In this document: positions 16,256 to 24,267 of the stretch, piece by piece
How positions within the stretch are numbered: the stretch's first letter is position 1
How the letters are laid out: every line of letters begins with the position of its first letter
Assembly (NCBI GenBank): GCA_965223305.1
Contig: CBDCWT010000007.1
Coordinates: 70,257 to 134,256, forward strand
Direction: 5' to 3'
DNA length: 64,000 nucleotides
From: CBDCWT01 sp965223305
GTDB lineage: Bacteria > Planctomycetota > Planctomycetia > Pirellulales > Pirellulaceae
Position numbers and translations under genes: made by a program
Notes under the pieces: model-generated
The model's input: only the letters and a program-made list of their open reading frames with translations
What the model was told of the DNA's origin: nothing
The model's database searches: none

Positions 16256-17272
16256 ATGTCCGCCAACGTGCCGCTGAAAGGCATTTTCACGCCGAATATC
16301 GTGCCGCTGGATCCGCGCGGCGAGATCAACGAGCCGGAGCTGCGGCGGTATGTTGATTGGTTGATCGATCGCGGTGTCCATGGGCTCTATCCCAACGGGT
16401 CGACCGGCGAATTCACGCGGTTTACCGCTGAGGAGCGACGCCGGATTATCGAGATCATGGCCGATCAAGCGGACGGCCGTGTGCCGATCCTGGCCGGTGC
16501 AGCGGAGGCGAACACTCGCGAGACGATCCGAGCTTGCGAACATTACTTCGACTTGGGCGTGCGGGCGGTGGCGGTGGTCGCCCCCTTCTACTACAAGCTG
16601 TCGGCTCATGGCGTCTATGCCTACTTCAAGGAGATCGCCGACAACTCGCCCGTCGACGTGACTCTCTACAACATCCCCATGTTCGCCTCGCCGATCGACG
16701 TTCCGACCGTCGAGAAGTTGGCAGGCGAGTGCCCGCGAGTGGCCGCGATCAAAGATTCCTCAGGCGACCTTCCGCACATGATGCGGATGATTGCGGCGGT
16801 TCGACCTACCCGCCCCGATTTCGCCTTCATGACCGGCTGGGACGCGGCGCTGATGCCCATGCTTTTGATCGGCTGCGATGGAGGGACGAATGCGACCAGC
16901 GGCGTCGTTCCTGAGATCACCAAGCGCCTCTACGAACTGACAGTGCAAGGAAACCTGAGCGAGGCCAGAGACCTGCAATACCGGCTGCTGACGTTGTTCG
17001 ACGCCATGATTGGATCCTCCGAGTTCCCCGAGGGATTTCGAGCTGCGCTGAGGCTGCGAGGTATCGAAACGGGCATCGGCCGGCAACCGCAGTCTTTAGT
17101 CCAGCAGCAGGCACTCGGGCGGCTCAGCGAACAGCTGCAGTGCCTGCTGGCAGAGGAAGGGTTCAGCGAGGAGCCTGTCGCGGGCTGCCCGGCCGGCCAA
17201 CCGGCTGACCCCGAGCAGATTGCCCGAATTGTCAAGAACGTGCTTGGAGAACTACGCCGGCGAGGTGTATAA
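16256..17272 (+). CDS. DapA-family aldolase (DHDPS/NAL superfamily)
   Basis: A class I lyase TIM barrel. The Schiff-base lysine is K166 in AAIKDSSG, the catalytic tyrosine is Y138 in LYNIP, and the substrate carboxylate loop is NGSTGEF at about 47-53. GSTGE replaces the GTTGE usual in true DapA, and the protein has a 40-50-residue C-terminal extension (338 in total against about 290). It is therefore more likely a paralogue acting on another 2-keto acid, such as an N-acetylneuraminate-lyase or keto-deoxy-sugar aldolase type, than the lysine enzyme. It is divergent from the glycosyltransferase. Confidence 0.8.
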   Translation: MSANVPLKGIFTPNIVPLDPRGEINEPELRRYVDWLIDRGVHGLYPNGSTGEFTRFTAEERRRIIEIMADQADGRVPILAGAAEANTRETIRACEHYFDLGVRAVAVVAPFYYKLSAHGVYAYFKEIADNSPVDVTLYNIPMFASPIDVPTVEKLAGECPRVAAIKDSSGDLPHMMRMIAAVRPTRPDFAFMTGWDAALMPMLLIGCDGGTNATSGVVPEITKRLYELTVQGNLSEARDLQYRLLTLFDAMIGSSEFPEGFRAALRLRGIETGIGRQPQSLVQQQALGRLSEQLQCLLAEEGFSEEPVAGCPAGQPADPEQIARIVKNVLGELRRRGV

Positions 17273-17351
17273 GGGAGGGGAGCGTTCCGCTCCTTTTCTT
17301 TTGCCATCCTCGTCCTTACCGCTGGCCACGACTGTTCCGTAGGAGGCAACG

Positions 17352-18518
17352 GTGAAATCCAAGCGAACCGCGACAGCTGTAACGATGGTCCTGTTGCTGG
17401 CCCTTGTGGTGGCCGGAAGGCTGGGGATCTGGGAACCAGGTACAGCAGCTGCGCCGCCCGCGGTTGCCGACGCACCGGCCGCAGTTGCCGACGCGCCCGC
17501 GCGCATCCGAGTGTCCAACGTGGTCTCGCTGCGAGCCCGTGTTGACAAAGAGGTGACGGTCTATGGCCGCGTGGAAAGAACGAACAAGTCGCGCAGCGGC
17601 CATCAGTTCCTCAACTTCAGGGATACCGAACTGACGGTAATCTGCCGGTCCGCGGATGTCGCCAATTTCAAGAATGGGGCTCCGGCCGATCGTTACCGCG
17701 GCAAAGATGTCGAGGTGACTGGCCGGCTGGAACTATACAAGGAAAAGCTGCAAATCCGTTTGCGTGACCCACGCCAGATTCGGATCGTCCAGCCGGAAAC
17801 CCCGGCAAAGATCGCCGGCGTTGAGTTAAGGGAGATACGGCGGAATCACTGGTTGAGCCCCGCGGGTTTGGTTTACAAGGGCTACGATCCCGGCGGCTTG
17901 ACGCGTGTCGAGCATGTCGAGCGGCATGCGCGCGACATTCCTGATCGGGATGGTCCTCATGGCGTGTTCGACGGTGGATCGAGCGTGGCCTTCGCCACGA
18001 TCGACGAGGCGTGGAAAATCGCACAAAAGAAGCGGCTCAAAGCTAGAGTCGAGGGCGATCGGAGCTTGTACAACGTGCCCATGGGCAGGCGGGTTGGGTA
18101 CCTGGGAGGGCGTGTTGGCAAACGGAAAAGACATCCTGCGCTGACACGCGTTCAAATCGTGTTTGAAACCGGGAACCAAGAACATTGTCACCGCCTTCCC
18201 GAGGGAACGTTGATCATGCGGCCAGAACAGGTGCCTCATCTAGCCCACTGTGGCTTTTGTGATCAAGGAATGTTGCGCTTGATGCGCTGCAGCGACTGCC
18301 AGCAGATCCTGGCAGTCTGTGACGAGTGTGAGTTGATTTGGCAGGACCTGGAGCAGGTGCGCGAAGATCCCCAGATTCGTGCCCAGGGGGCGCACCCGTA
18401 CTGCCCGGCGTGTGGAACGAAGCACGCCACCTGGGCGTTGCTCGACGAGGAGTCGATCGCCGAGGCGAACCTCAAACATCTCTTCATTCCCCATGGTGGG
18501 GAGGAAGAGCGAGCATAG
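17352..18518 (+). CDS. exported OB-fold protein with C-terminal zinc-ribbon cysteines
   Basis: I do not recognise this 388-residue protein as a named family. It begins at GTG 17352 with AGGAGG 5 nt upstream. Residues 1-25 are a signal peptide or anchor, followed by an Ala/Pro linker with a short direct repeat (PAVADAPAAVADAPA). Residues about 50-140 look like an OB fold of the tRNA-anticodon/nucleic-acid-binding type (VTVYGRVERTNKS, FLNFRDTELTVICR, GKDVEVTGRLELYKEKLQIRL). The middle contains GYDPGGLTRVEHVERHARDI. The C-terminal third has cysteine pairs CGFC, CSDC, CDEC and CPAC, probably two zinc ribbons. Exported zinc ribbons are uncommon. It follows the DapA-like gene by 79 bp. Confidence 0.6.
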   Translation: MKSKRTATAVTMVLLLALVVAGRLGIWEPGTAAAPPAVADAPAAVADAPARIRVSNVVSLRARVDKEVTVYGRVERTNKSRSGHQFLNFRDTELTVICRSADVANFKNGAPADRYRGKDVEVTGRLELYKEKLQIRLRDPRQIRIVQPETPAKIAGVELREIRRNHWLSPAGLVYKGYDPGGLTRVEHVERHARDIPDRDGPHGVFDGGSSVAFATIDEAWKIAQKKRLKARVEGDRSLYNVPMGRRVGYLGGRVGKRKRHPALTRVQIVFETGNQEHCHRLPEGTLIMRPEQVPHLAHCGFCDQGMLRLMRCSDCQQILAVCDECELIWQDLEQVREDPQIRAQGAHPYCPACGTKHATWALLDEESIAEANLKHLFIPHGGEEERA

Positions 18519-18615
18519 TCTTCTTCCCTTGGGGAGAATCGGCCCAAAGGGCCGCAGAGGGGGGAGCCCCTCGCCGGATGCACTTAGCGCCGCTTGTTCG
18601 GGGCTACCGGCTCAC

Positions 18616-18721
18616 CAGAAATCAGCCGGAATGCGTTAGCATCCGGTTTTGTGAACCGTGGGCTAACGCCCAGCGGCTGATCTGGAGTGTAGCCGAACTC
18701 GCCAGAGTTTGGCGGACTACA
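18616..18721. repeat. composite of family D and family C repeats
   Basis: Family D is an imperfect palindrome built from ATCAGCCGGAATGCGTTAGC and GGGCTAACGCCCAGCGGCTG. It abuts a family C motif, GCCGAACTCGCCAGAGTTTG. The same D-C order recurs at about 18926-19002, 48957-49035 and, inverted, 20675-20780. Confidence 0.75.
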
Positions 18722-18725
18722 GAAG

Positions 18726-18913
18726 GTAGGCCGAAACAAGCGGCTGGAGAGATATCGATTTCTCGCCAGACGTAGCCGCCGCGCCGTTCCGGCTGGGCCC
18801 AGGGCTCGAGGCGTTTCAGTTTTAGCGCGACGCCTAACCAGCCCCCGCCGGAACGGCGCAGCGGAGAGATCGTACGCAGCCGGATGCACTTAGCGCCGCT
18901 TGTTCCGGCCTAC
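18726..18913. repeat. long palindromic repeat, family A, copy 2
   Basis: A 188-bp imperfect palindrome with the same outer arms (GTAGGCCGAAACAAGCGGC and its partner ending GGCCTAC) and inner CCGCGCCGTTCCGGC / GCCGGAACGGCGC arms as copy 1. The centre differs. Confidence 0.85.
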
Positions 18914-19050
18914 CGGCTCACCAGAAATCAGCCGGAATGCGTTAGCATCCGGTTTTGTGAACCGTGGAGCGTAGCCGAACTCGCCAGAGTTTGGCGGACT
19001 GCAGAGCCCAGTGCGCGCTTGCGACGCGGCCGTCTCGATCTCGATCTCGG

Positions 19051-19575
19051 TCACGGTGTGAGGTATCTGAAGAAGTTTCTCAGCGGCTGGCCTGGCACAT
19101 AGGCCTTTGGCTGGCCTAACAGACCGGCACCGACATAGGATGGGTAGGCACCGTAGCCGGCGCTGCGTGGCGCGTACGACGGGCGGGCGGTGATGGTGGG
19201 CCACTTTCCGGCCAGCCTGCGGTTCATGACAGGGTAGCTGGACGTGTACGGCGTTGCCTGCTGCCCGTAGTAAGCGGGTTGGTAGAGCGGGGCCGCGTAG
19301 CCAGGAGACGTATAGGGATTCGCGTAGACGGGGGGCGCGACCGTCGTCAGGCCGCCGTAGGATGGAATGGGTTGCGTTTGATAGCTGGGAGGCAGTGCAG
19401 GCGCTATCGCAGCCGCCGGCGCCGCGTAGGCGGCCGGGGCATTGTAGTAGGGCGAATTGTAGGTCGTTCCGTAGCATGGGTTTGCCACCAAGCTGCCGCA
19501 ACCTTGACCCCAGACCGGCGAGTTGGCGCTGACTACCAGCCCAGCGCAGGCAAGCACGAGCATCCCGCATCTCAT
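19051..19575 (-). CDS. Tyr/Pro/Ala-rich secreted protein
   Basis: A 174-residue protein of unknown role. The ATG at 19575 has AGGAGG 6 nt upstream and opens a signal peptide (MRCGMLVLACAGLVVSANSP). The mature chain is low in charge and very rich in Tyr, Pro, Ala and Gly, with repeated P-Y-Y/Y-A-x-P motifs (YNSPYYNAPAAYAAP, YANPYTSPGYAAPLYQPAYY). This resembles planctomycete envelope or matrix proteins rather than an enzyme. Two early cysteines (GCGSLVANPC) could form a disulfide. The ORF ends within 50 bp of a repeat cluster. Confidence 0.65.
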   Translation of the reverse strand: MRCGMLVLACAGLVVSANSPVWGQGCGSLVANPCYGTTYNSPYYNAPAAYAAPAAAIAPALPPSYQTQPIPSYGGLTTVAPPVYANPYTSPGYAAPLYQPAYYGQQATPYTSSYPVMNRRLAGKWPTITARPSYAPRSAGYGAYPSYVGAGLLGQPKAYVPGQPLRNFFRYLTP

Positions 19576-19995
19576 GGCAATCCTCCTGTGTGAAATGGAC
19601 TGCCTGTTAGCAAAGCAATTTGTATGCCGCCCAGGGTGGCCTCGCGACGGCACTTTCCTTTAGTCCGGGCAGGATTGGCATTTAGCCCACAGAAAGGAGC
19701 TGAATCAAACTCAACTGCTAGCGGTGACGGCCTGTAGGAATTGCAGGAGCGGCGTCTTCGCCCCTCGCGCATCTTATCCCGAATTATTCATGAGCGATCT
19801 GCTGCGAGGTCGTAAGTCCATCCGTGGCTTCGTCACGCGTCACAATTCTCCCTCGACGTATTGCTTCAATACGCCAGCGGAAGAATTGCTCGCCTTCCTT
19901 GCCACGAACGTACTTACAACCTCTCGCGACGATCTTCATGAATAATCCGGGTTATCCCACTTGACCTCGGTTTCCTTTTTTTCACCCGAGCAAAC
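19576..19995. other. divergent gap containing MITE copy 1
   Basis: No gene apart from the ORF inside the 174-bp element. A pyrimidine-rich TTTCCTTTTTTTC stretch lies just before the zinc-ribbon/MshEN gene at 19996. Confidence 0.5.
19778..19951 (+). mobile_element. 174-bp MITE-like element, copy 1 (TSD TTAT)
   Basis: The left end CCCGAATTATTCATGA matches the inverted right end TCATGAATAATCCGGG. A 4-bp direct repeat TTAT flanks it (19774-19777 and 19952-19955). The interior is itself a long imperfect palindrome (GAGGTCGTAAGTCCATCCGT against ACGTACTTACAACCTC) with a central CGTATTG-CTT-CAATACG hairpin. A 51-codon ORF runs from 19790 to 19945. It differs from copy 3 at three bases. No transposase is encoded, so it must be mobilised in trans. 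Confidence 0.9.
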
Positions 19996-20439
19996 ATGGT
20001 CCTTTCGACGAGAACTCCCGAAGGCTGGCCAAACAGATGTCCGCTGTGCGGTAAGGATGTTCGCATCGAGCCTTCACCTGAAACGCTGGATGCACCCTGC
20101 CCTCACTGCGGCGGACTTCTCTGGTTCGCTTCCTCTGGTGACGTTGCTCCGATTCTCGATCCAAGCCGATCACCCAGCGATCTTGTGCCTGCAGATATTG
20201 CTGACGACATCAGCATCCCAACCTATCTGCTTGAACTTATCCCGCATTCGGTTGCGTGGGAAAATCGTGTTCTCCCCGTCGCGGAAACTCGCGAAAGCCT
20301 GATCGTTGCTTTGGCCGATCCGACCGACATCGATACCGTTGACAAGTTGCAGTTCATCCTCAATCGGCGCATCCAGGTGGTCCATGTCGCGGCAGATTGG
20401 CTCGACGATCAGCTTCGTCAGCGCTATGGCAATCAGTAA
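19996..20439 (+). CDS. zinc-ribbon plus MshEN-like (GspE/PilB N-terminal) protein
   Basis: A 147-residue protein. The zinc ribbon uses C15/C18 (CPLC) and C35/C38 (CPHC). After a linker, residues about 70-147 match the N-terminal domain of type II secretion/type IV pilus ATPases (MshEN): IPTYLLELIPHSVAW, RVLPVAE, LIVALADPTDIDTVDKLQF and ILNRRIQVVHV. In MshE this domain binds c-di-GMP, but the ATPase part is absent here and the nucleotide-contact residues cannot be confirmed by eye. It may be a free-standing sensor or adaptor. It lies 45 bp after MITE copy 1. Confidence 0.75.
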   Translation: MVLSTRTPEGWPNRCPLCGKDVRIEPSPETLDAPCPHCGGLLWFASSGDVAPILDPSRSPSDLVPADIADDISIPTYLLELIPHSVAWENRVLPVAETRESLIVALADPTDIDTVDKLQFILNRRIQVVHVAADWLDDQLRQRYGNQ

Positions 20440-20506
20440 CAGACAGCAAACGCCAAACGAACTACATTAGACCTGGTCCGGCCTGCTACTTCAGAGCCCG
20501 GAGAAA

Positions 20507-20660
20507 GTAGGCCGGAACAAGCGGCGGGAGAGCTCTGGCTTCACACTCCGTGAGCGCCGCGCTGTTCCGGCGACGCATCCAACCGGTGTTGCCGGAACAG
20601 CGCGGCGTGGGAAAATCGTAGGCACAGGGATGGCTGCTGGCGCCGCTTGTTCCGGCCTAC
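20507..20660. repeat. long palindromic repeat, family A, copy 3
   Basis: A 154-bp palindrome with arms GTAGGCCGGAACAAGCGGCG / CGCCGCTTGTTCCGGCCTAC. It is nearly identical to copy 4, and its flanks (GAGAAA before, CGCTCTG after) are shared with copy 4. The pair therefore looks like a segmental duplication rather than two insertions. Confidence 0.9.
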
Positions 20661-20821
20661 CGCTCTGTGCGGTTTCTGCAATCCGCCAAACTCTGGCGAG
20701 TTCGGCTACGCTGCCAATCAGCCGCTGGGCGTTAGCCCACGGTTCATCCGAAAACCGGATGCTAACGCATTCCGGCTGATGGCCGTCCTCCCTGGAGTTG
20801 CGATTGGCTGTTCGCGAGAAA

Positions 20822-20975
20822 GTAGGCCGGAACAAGCGGCGGGAGAGCTCTGACTTCACACTCCGTGAGCGCGGCCTGTTCCGGCGACGTATCCAACCGG
20901 TGTTGCCGGAACAGCGCGGCGTGGGAAAATCGTAGGCACAGGGATGGCTGCTGGGCGCCGCTTGTTCCGGCCTAC
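20822..20975. repeat. long palindromic repeat, family A, copy 4
   Basis: A 154-bp near-duplicate of copy 3 with a few substitutions and two single-base indels. It lies 161 bp downstream of copy 3. Confidence 0.9.
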
Positions 20976-21022
20976 CGCTCTGCGTTTGGCAGGCGGACGG
21001 CACACGGAGTGTGCCTGCTACC

Positions 21023-22579
21023 TTATTTGGATTCGGCGTTTTTACCGAAACCGAGCAGCAGTATGGCCAGCACCACGACGCCGGATGGCAGGAGAAACCA
21101 GACCGAAACACCGTAGCCCGTGGGAATCGTCCCGCAGAGGACGGACACCGCAGCGACGGCGAGTGCGTAGGGCATCTGTGTGCGGACGTGAGCAATGTGA
21201 TCGCAGCCGCTGGCCTGCGATGAAAGCACGGTCGTATCGGAGATGGGTGAACAGTGATCGCCAAAGATCGCGCCCGCCAGCACGCTGCCAATCGTGGCGA
21301 TCATCAGCGGATCAGCAGCAGGTCCGATCGCCGCTTCGCCCGAGAGCATCTGAACCGCAGCGCGGATGACCAAGGGCATTAGGATACCCATTGTGCCCCA
21401 ACTCGTACCGGTTGCGAAAGCGACCAACGCGGCGAGCAAGAACACGACGGTCGGCATCCAGCGGATGTCGATTGTCTGTGCTAAGGTGCCTGCCAGGAAT
21501 GTCCCCGTGCCCAAGTGCTCGTCGTCGGTCAGTCCGGACAGGGTCCAGGCCAACCAGAGAATCACCAAGGCTGGCAGTACCTGACGTGCCCCCGCCAGCG
21601 CACACTCCCGCGTCTGCTCGAGACTCAGCAGACCCCGCCTGTTGGCCAACACGACTGCTGTGGCCAGCCCGGCCAGAGCGCCGTAGACGAGGGCTAAGTA
21701 CGAGTCGCCGCTGCCAAACTGATGGAGCCAACCACGCTCACTGCTCGGATCGGCGGCCGAGGCCCGTGCTCCAGTGGTGAAGATCAGAGCTACCGTGACC
21801 GCCAGCACCGCCACGATGGGCAGCACGGCGTCGAGCCAATGTCCAGACGCGGCTGAGGTGTCCCCGGTGGCCTCCGCCTTGCGTTTGACGGCCTGACGTT
21901 CGGCGCGCGACATCGGCGGTAAGTCTCTGCCCAATAGCGCGACCAAGGGGACCATGGCCAGTGCCCAGACCACATAGAACCGATACGGAATCGTTGCAAT
22001 GAAGATTTGCAGTCCATCAACCGGCAACTCGACCTCCGAGAACCCGTCCCGAATGAAGCCGATCTCGCCGGCCACCCAAGTCGAGATGAGCGCGAGTCCC
22101 GCTACCGGTGCCGCCGTGGAATCGACCAGGTAGGCCAGCTTCTCGCGAGAGATCTTCAGCCGGTCGGTCAGCGGTCGCATAGTGTTACCGAGCAGCAGCG
22201 AGTTGGCGTAGTCGTCGAAGAAGACCACCATTCCCAGCAGCCAGACGGTTAGCTGCCCACTCCGGCGTGAACGGGCCAAGGGTGACAGGCCCCGCACCAG
22301 GGCTTCAAACCCGCCGGCGTGCCGCATCACCCCAACCAAGGCACCCATCAAGCTAGTAAAGACGAAGACCCGCAAGTGGTCCGGGTCCACGAGGCTCGGC
22401 CACAGATGCTGCTCGCAAACCGCTGCTACGGTTGCAACGGGATTTCCGCCGGTCAACAGCAGCCCGCCCGCGACGACTCCCGCCAACAGGGAGCTGAAGA
22501 TGCGGCGTGTGATAATCGCCGACGCGATCGCGACCGTCGGAGCGAGTAGGCTCAGCCAGCCGTACGGATGTTCGGACAT
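21023..22579 (-). CDS. Na+/H+ antiporter, NhaC family
   Basis: Exchanges Na+ for H+ across the inner membrane, for pH and sodium control. The 518-residue protein has about 12 hydrophobic segments and NhaC family landmarks: VFFDDYANSLLLGNTMRP with buried acidic residues, STAAPVAGLALISTW, GTSWGTMGILMPLV and FGDHCSPISDTTVLSSQA. The ATG at 22579 lies inside the last codons of the histidine kinase gene, an overlap of about 28 nt that suggests translational coupling. The longer frame to 22681 lies wholly within the kinase and was rejected. Confidence 0.88.
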   Translation of the reverse strand: MSEHPYGWLSLLAPTVAIASAIITRRIFSSLLAGVVAGGLLLTGGNPVATVAAVCEQHLWPSLVDPDHLRVFVFTSLMGALVGVMRHAGGFEALVRGLSPLARSRRSGQLTVWLLGMVVFFDDYANSLLLGNTMRPLTDRLKISREKLAYLVDSTAAPVAGLALISTWVAGEIGFIRDGFSEVELPVDGLQIFIATIPYRFYVVWALAMVPLVALLGRDLPPMSRAERQAVKRKAEATGDTSAASGHWLDAVLPIVAVLAVTVALIFTTGARASAADPSSERGWLHQFGSGDSYLALVYGALAGLATAVVLANRRGLLSLEQTRECALAGARQVLPALVILWLAWTLSGLTDDEHLGTGTFLAGTLAQTIDIRWMPTVVFLLAALVAFATGTSWGTMGILMPLVIRAAVQMLSGEAAIGPAADPLMIATIGSVLAGAIFGDHCSPISDTTVLSSQASGCDHIAHVRTQMPYALAVAAVSVLCGTIPTGYGVSVWFLLPSGVVVLAILLLGFGKNAESK

Positions 22580-23982
22580 GTCGTCGGGTCGCTGGGCAGG
22601 CGGAGCGTAAACCGTGCGCCGCCGAGTGGGACGTTTTCGACATCGATTGTGCCGCCGTGCAGCGTGACAATACGCCAGCATTTCGAGAGCCCTAAGCCGA
22701 GCCCTCGGCCAGCTTCACGTCCCGAAAAGAAAGGGTCAAACAGATGGCGACGCACTTCGTCGGAGATTCCCGGTCCGGTGTCGGTGATCGTCAGTTCGAG
22801 CCACTGGTCGTCTTCAACACGCACGCCGCGACCGCAAACTTCAACTTGCCCGCCCAGATCAATCGCTTCGATCGAGTTGCGAAGCATCGCCGCAAGAGCC
22901 ACCGAGAGCTGTTCGTCATCAGCAACCATCTGTGGAGGGAGCGTCTCGAATCGATGTCGTAAGAGCGTACCCTGGGCCTCTGCCTGAGGCGTTAACTCTC
23001 CGATGACTGCCGAGACCAGCTGTTGGACGTCGATTGGCCGCGGAACATTCTGCGGCGGTTTGGCGAACAGCATCATGTCGGAGATCATCTCGTGTGCGCG
23101 GAAAGCCTGCGCGCCAATCGTCGCCAGCTTTCTCCTGCGGTCGGGGTCCGTTTCGTCCCGCAGCAGCGTCTGGGCTCGTGTGGAGATGTTCGCCAGAGGG
23201 TTGTTGATCTCGTGGCTGGCCCCATAGGCAAGCTGGCGCAGCGAGGCCAGCTTTTCTTGTTCGAGCACGCGGTCAAAGTCGGACTCCAGCTGACCGAGGC
23301 GTCCGCGGACGCGGGCCAGGCGAGGCAGCGCCGCGGCCAGGCTCGGTTCCGCCGTGGTCGATATCCAGCGGCCGGATACCGCACGCAGCAACTTCTTCTT
23401 AGGCGGTCGCCGAGAATGCCGTCGTACGGCGGCGGCGATGGTGGCCAGAGGCTCACGCAGCGCATGCCCCGATTCGAGCTGCTTAAGTGAATCTGCAAGC
23501 CAGCCGGGAAGACATGCTAGCGCCGCTGTACCGGCATCCGAGCGTTGAGCCCCTGCTAGCCAGCTCGCCGAATTGTGCAGCAAACCCAATAGGTAGGCCG
23601 GCGACTTGCGCGCCGCCGACTTCTTGCTCTTGCCGGCGACTGCCCGGCGGGCCACCGCGACGCTCTGCAGGGCCAGCGGCATCCAAGTTTCTACCAGCGT
23701 ACGACCGTCCGTAATGGGCTCGCAATCGACCAAGAGCATCTCCGCGGCTCCGGCGAGCCAGTGGGCGACGTCGACGACAGCGATGTTGGGCTCAAGCTCG
23801 TGACCTGCCCGGCAGACGACCCACAGCGCCAGACCCGGCTCCTGAGGCAAGACGTCAGCGAGATGCGCACACCGAGCGTCCCCATCTTCGAGTAGTCCCC
23901 AGGCGAGTTCGGCGGCTCCGCGGACCGAGACCGGAATGCGTGCGGTGAAGTTGTCGGATCGAAGCTCGGGAAGGAAGAACAT
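22552..23982 (-). CDS. sensor histidine kinase, soluble
   Basis: A 476-residue kinase. H257 sits in ASHEINNPLANIS (H-box), followed by the N-box MLRNSIEAID, G1 DTGPGIS, the F-box LFDPFFSG and the G2 GLGLGLSK. Residues 1-240 have no evident membrane segment. The segment around VLPQEPGLALWVV and LLGLLHNSASWL is faintly HDOD-like, but I cannot confirm this. It would phosphorylate a response regulator from an unknown cytoplasmic signal. The gene overlaps the antiporter start, and an HTH-receiver regulator lies 285 bp upstream on the same strand, so they may work together. Confidence 0.85.
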   Translation of the reverse strand: MFFLPELRSDNFTARIPVSVRGAAELAWGLLEDGDARCAHLADVLPQEPGLALWVVCRAGHELEPNIAVVDVAHWLAGAAEMLLVDCEPITDGRTLVETWMPLALQSVAVARRAVAGKSKKSAARKSPAYLLGLLHNSASWLAGAQRSDAGTAALACLPGWLADSLKQLESGHALREPLATIAAAVRRHSRRPPKKKLLRAVSGRWISTTAEPSLAAALPRLARVRGRLGQLESDFDRVLEQEKLASLRQLAYGASHEINNPLANISTRAQTLLRDETDPDRRRKLATIGAQAFRAHEMISDMMLFAKPPQNVPRPIDVQQLVSAVIGELTPQAEAQGTLLRHRFETLPPQMVADDEQLSVALAAMLRNSIEAIDLGGQVEVCGRGVRVEDDQWLELTITDTGPGISDEVRRHLFDPFFSGREAGRGLGLGLSKCWRIVTLHGGTIDVENVPLGGARFTLRLPSDPTTCPNIRTAG

Positions 23983-24267
23983 GCCCGTGGTAATACCCGG
24001 GGGCCAGACGTAGCAATCCGACGCGTGTGGTGAAAACGACGCGTACTCAAAACCCGAAGCGTGAGCGAGGGAACGATCGGCGATGGTACACCAACTTCTC
24101 CCTCGCCCTTTTGGAGCTGCCCGTTTGGCTCAATCGAAACCCGAAGCGTAAGCGAGGGAAGAACTTGCGATGGTACGCTAACTCCCCCTCGCTTACGCTT
24201 CGGGTTACGAAAAGCGCGAACGCGCATCGCTTTCCAGCATTCACTTCGGCGCGCTGCAACGCTGGGC
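23983..24267. other. intergenic region with family B repeats
   Basis: No gene. Three family B arms fill most of it. Confidence 0.6.
24051..24209. repeat. family B repeat, copy 2 (three arms)
   Basis: AACCCGAAGCGTGAGCGAGG at 24051, AACCCGAAGCGTAAGCGAGG near 24139, and an inverted CCTCGCTTACGCTTCGGGTT ending near 24207. The second and third arms form a palindrome like copies 1 and 3. Confidence 0.85.

Larger units (their letters stand above)
18519..19050. other. convergent gap made of several repeat families
   Basis: No gene. In order there are a CTCCCC/GGGGAGA-type repeat with GGCCCAAAGGGCC at 18524-18583, a partial family A end at 18586-18612, a family D repeat at 18616-18682, family C at 18689-18721, family A copy 2, family D partial at 18926-18966, and family C at 18967-19002. 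Confidence 0.7.
20440..21022. other. convergent repeat-filled gap
   Basis: No gene. It holds family A copies 3 and 4, a C-D composite between them at about 20675-20780, and at 20990-21022 a family F repeat (CGGACGGCACACGGAGTGTG, also near 59.53 and 59.82 kb). Confidence 0.7.

Noticed and set aside
16256..17272. True DapA of lysine synthesis
   Set aside because: The GSTGE loop, C-terminal extension and lack of lysine genes nearby point to a paralogue with another substrate.
20491..21291. 266-residue minus frame across the repeat-filled gap
   Set aside because: Its peptide is made of translated family A, C and D repeats and overlaps the NhaC 3' end.
23691..24227. 178-residue frame over family B repeats
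   Set aside because: Composed of NPKRKRG/SLTLRV-type peptides translated from repeats.
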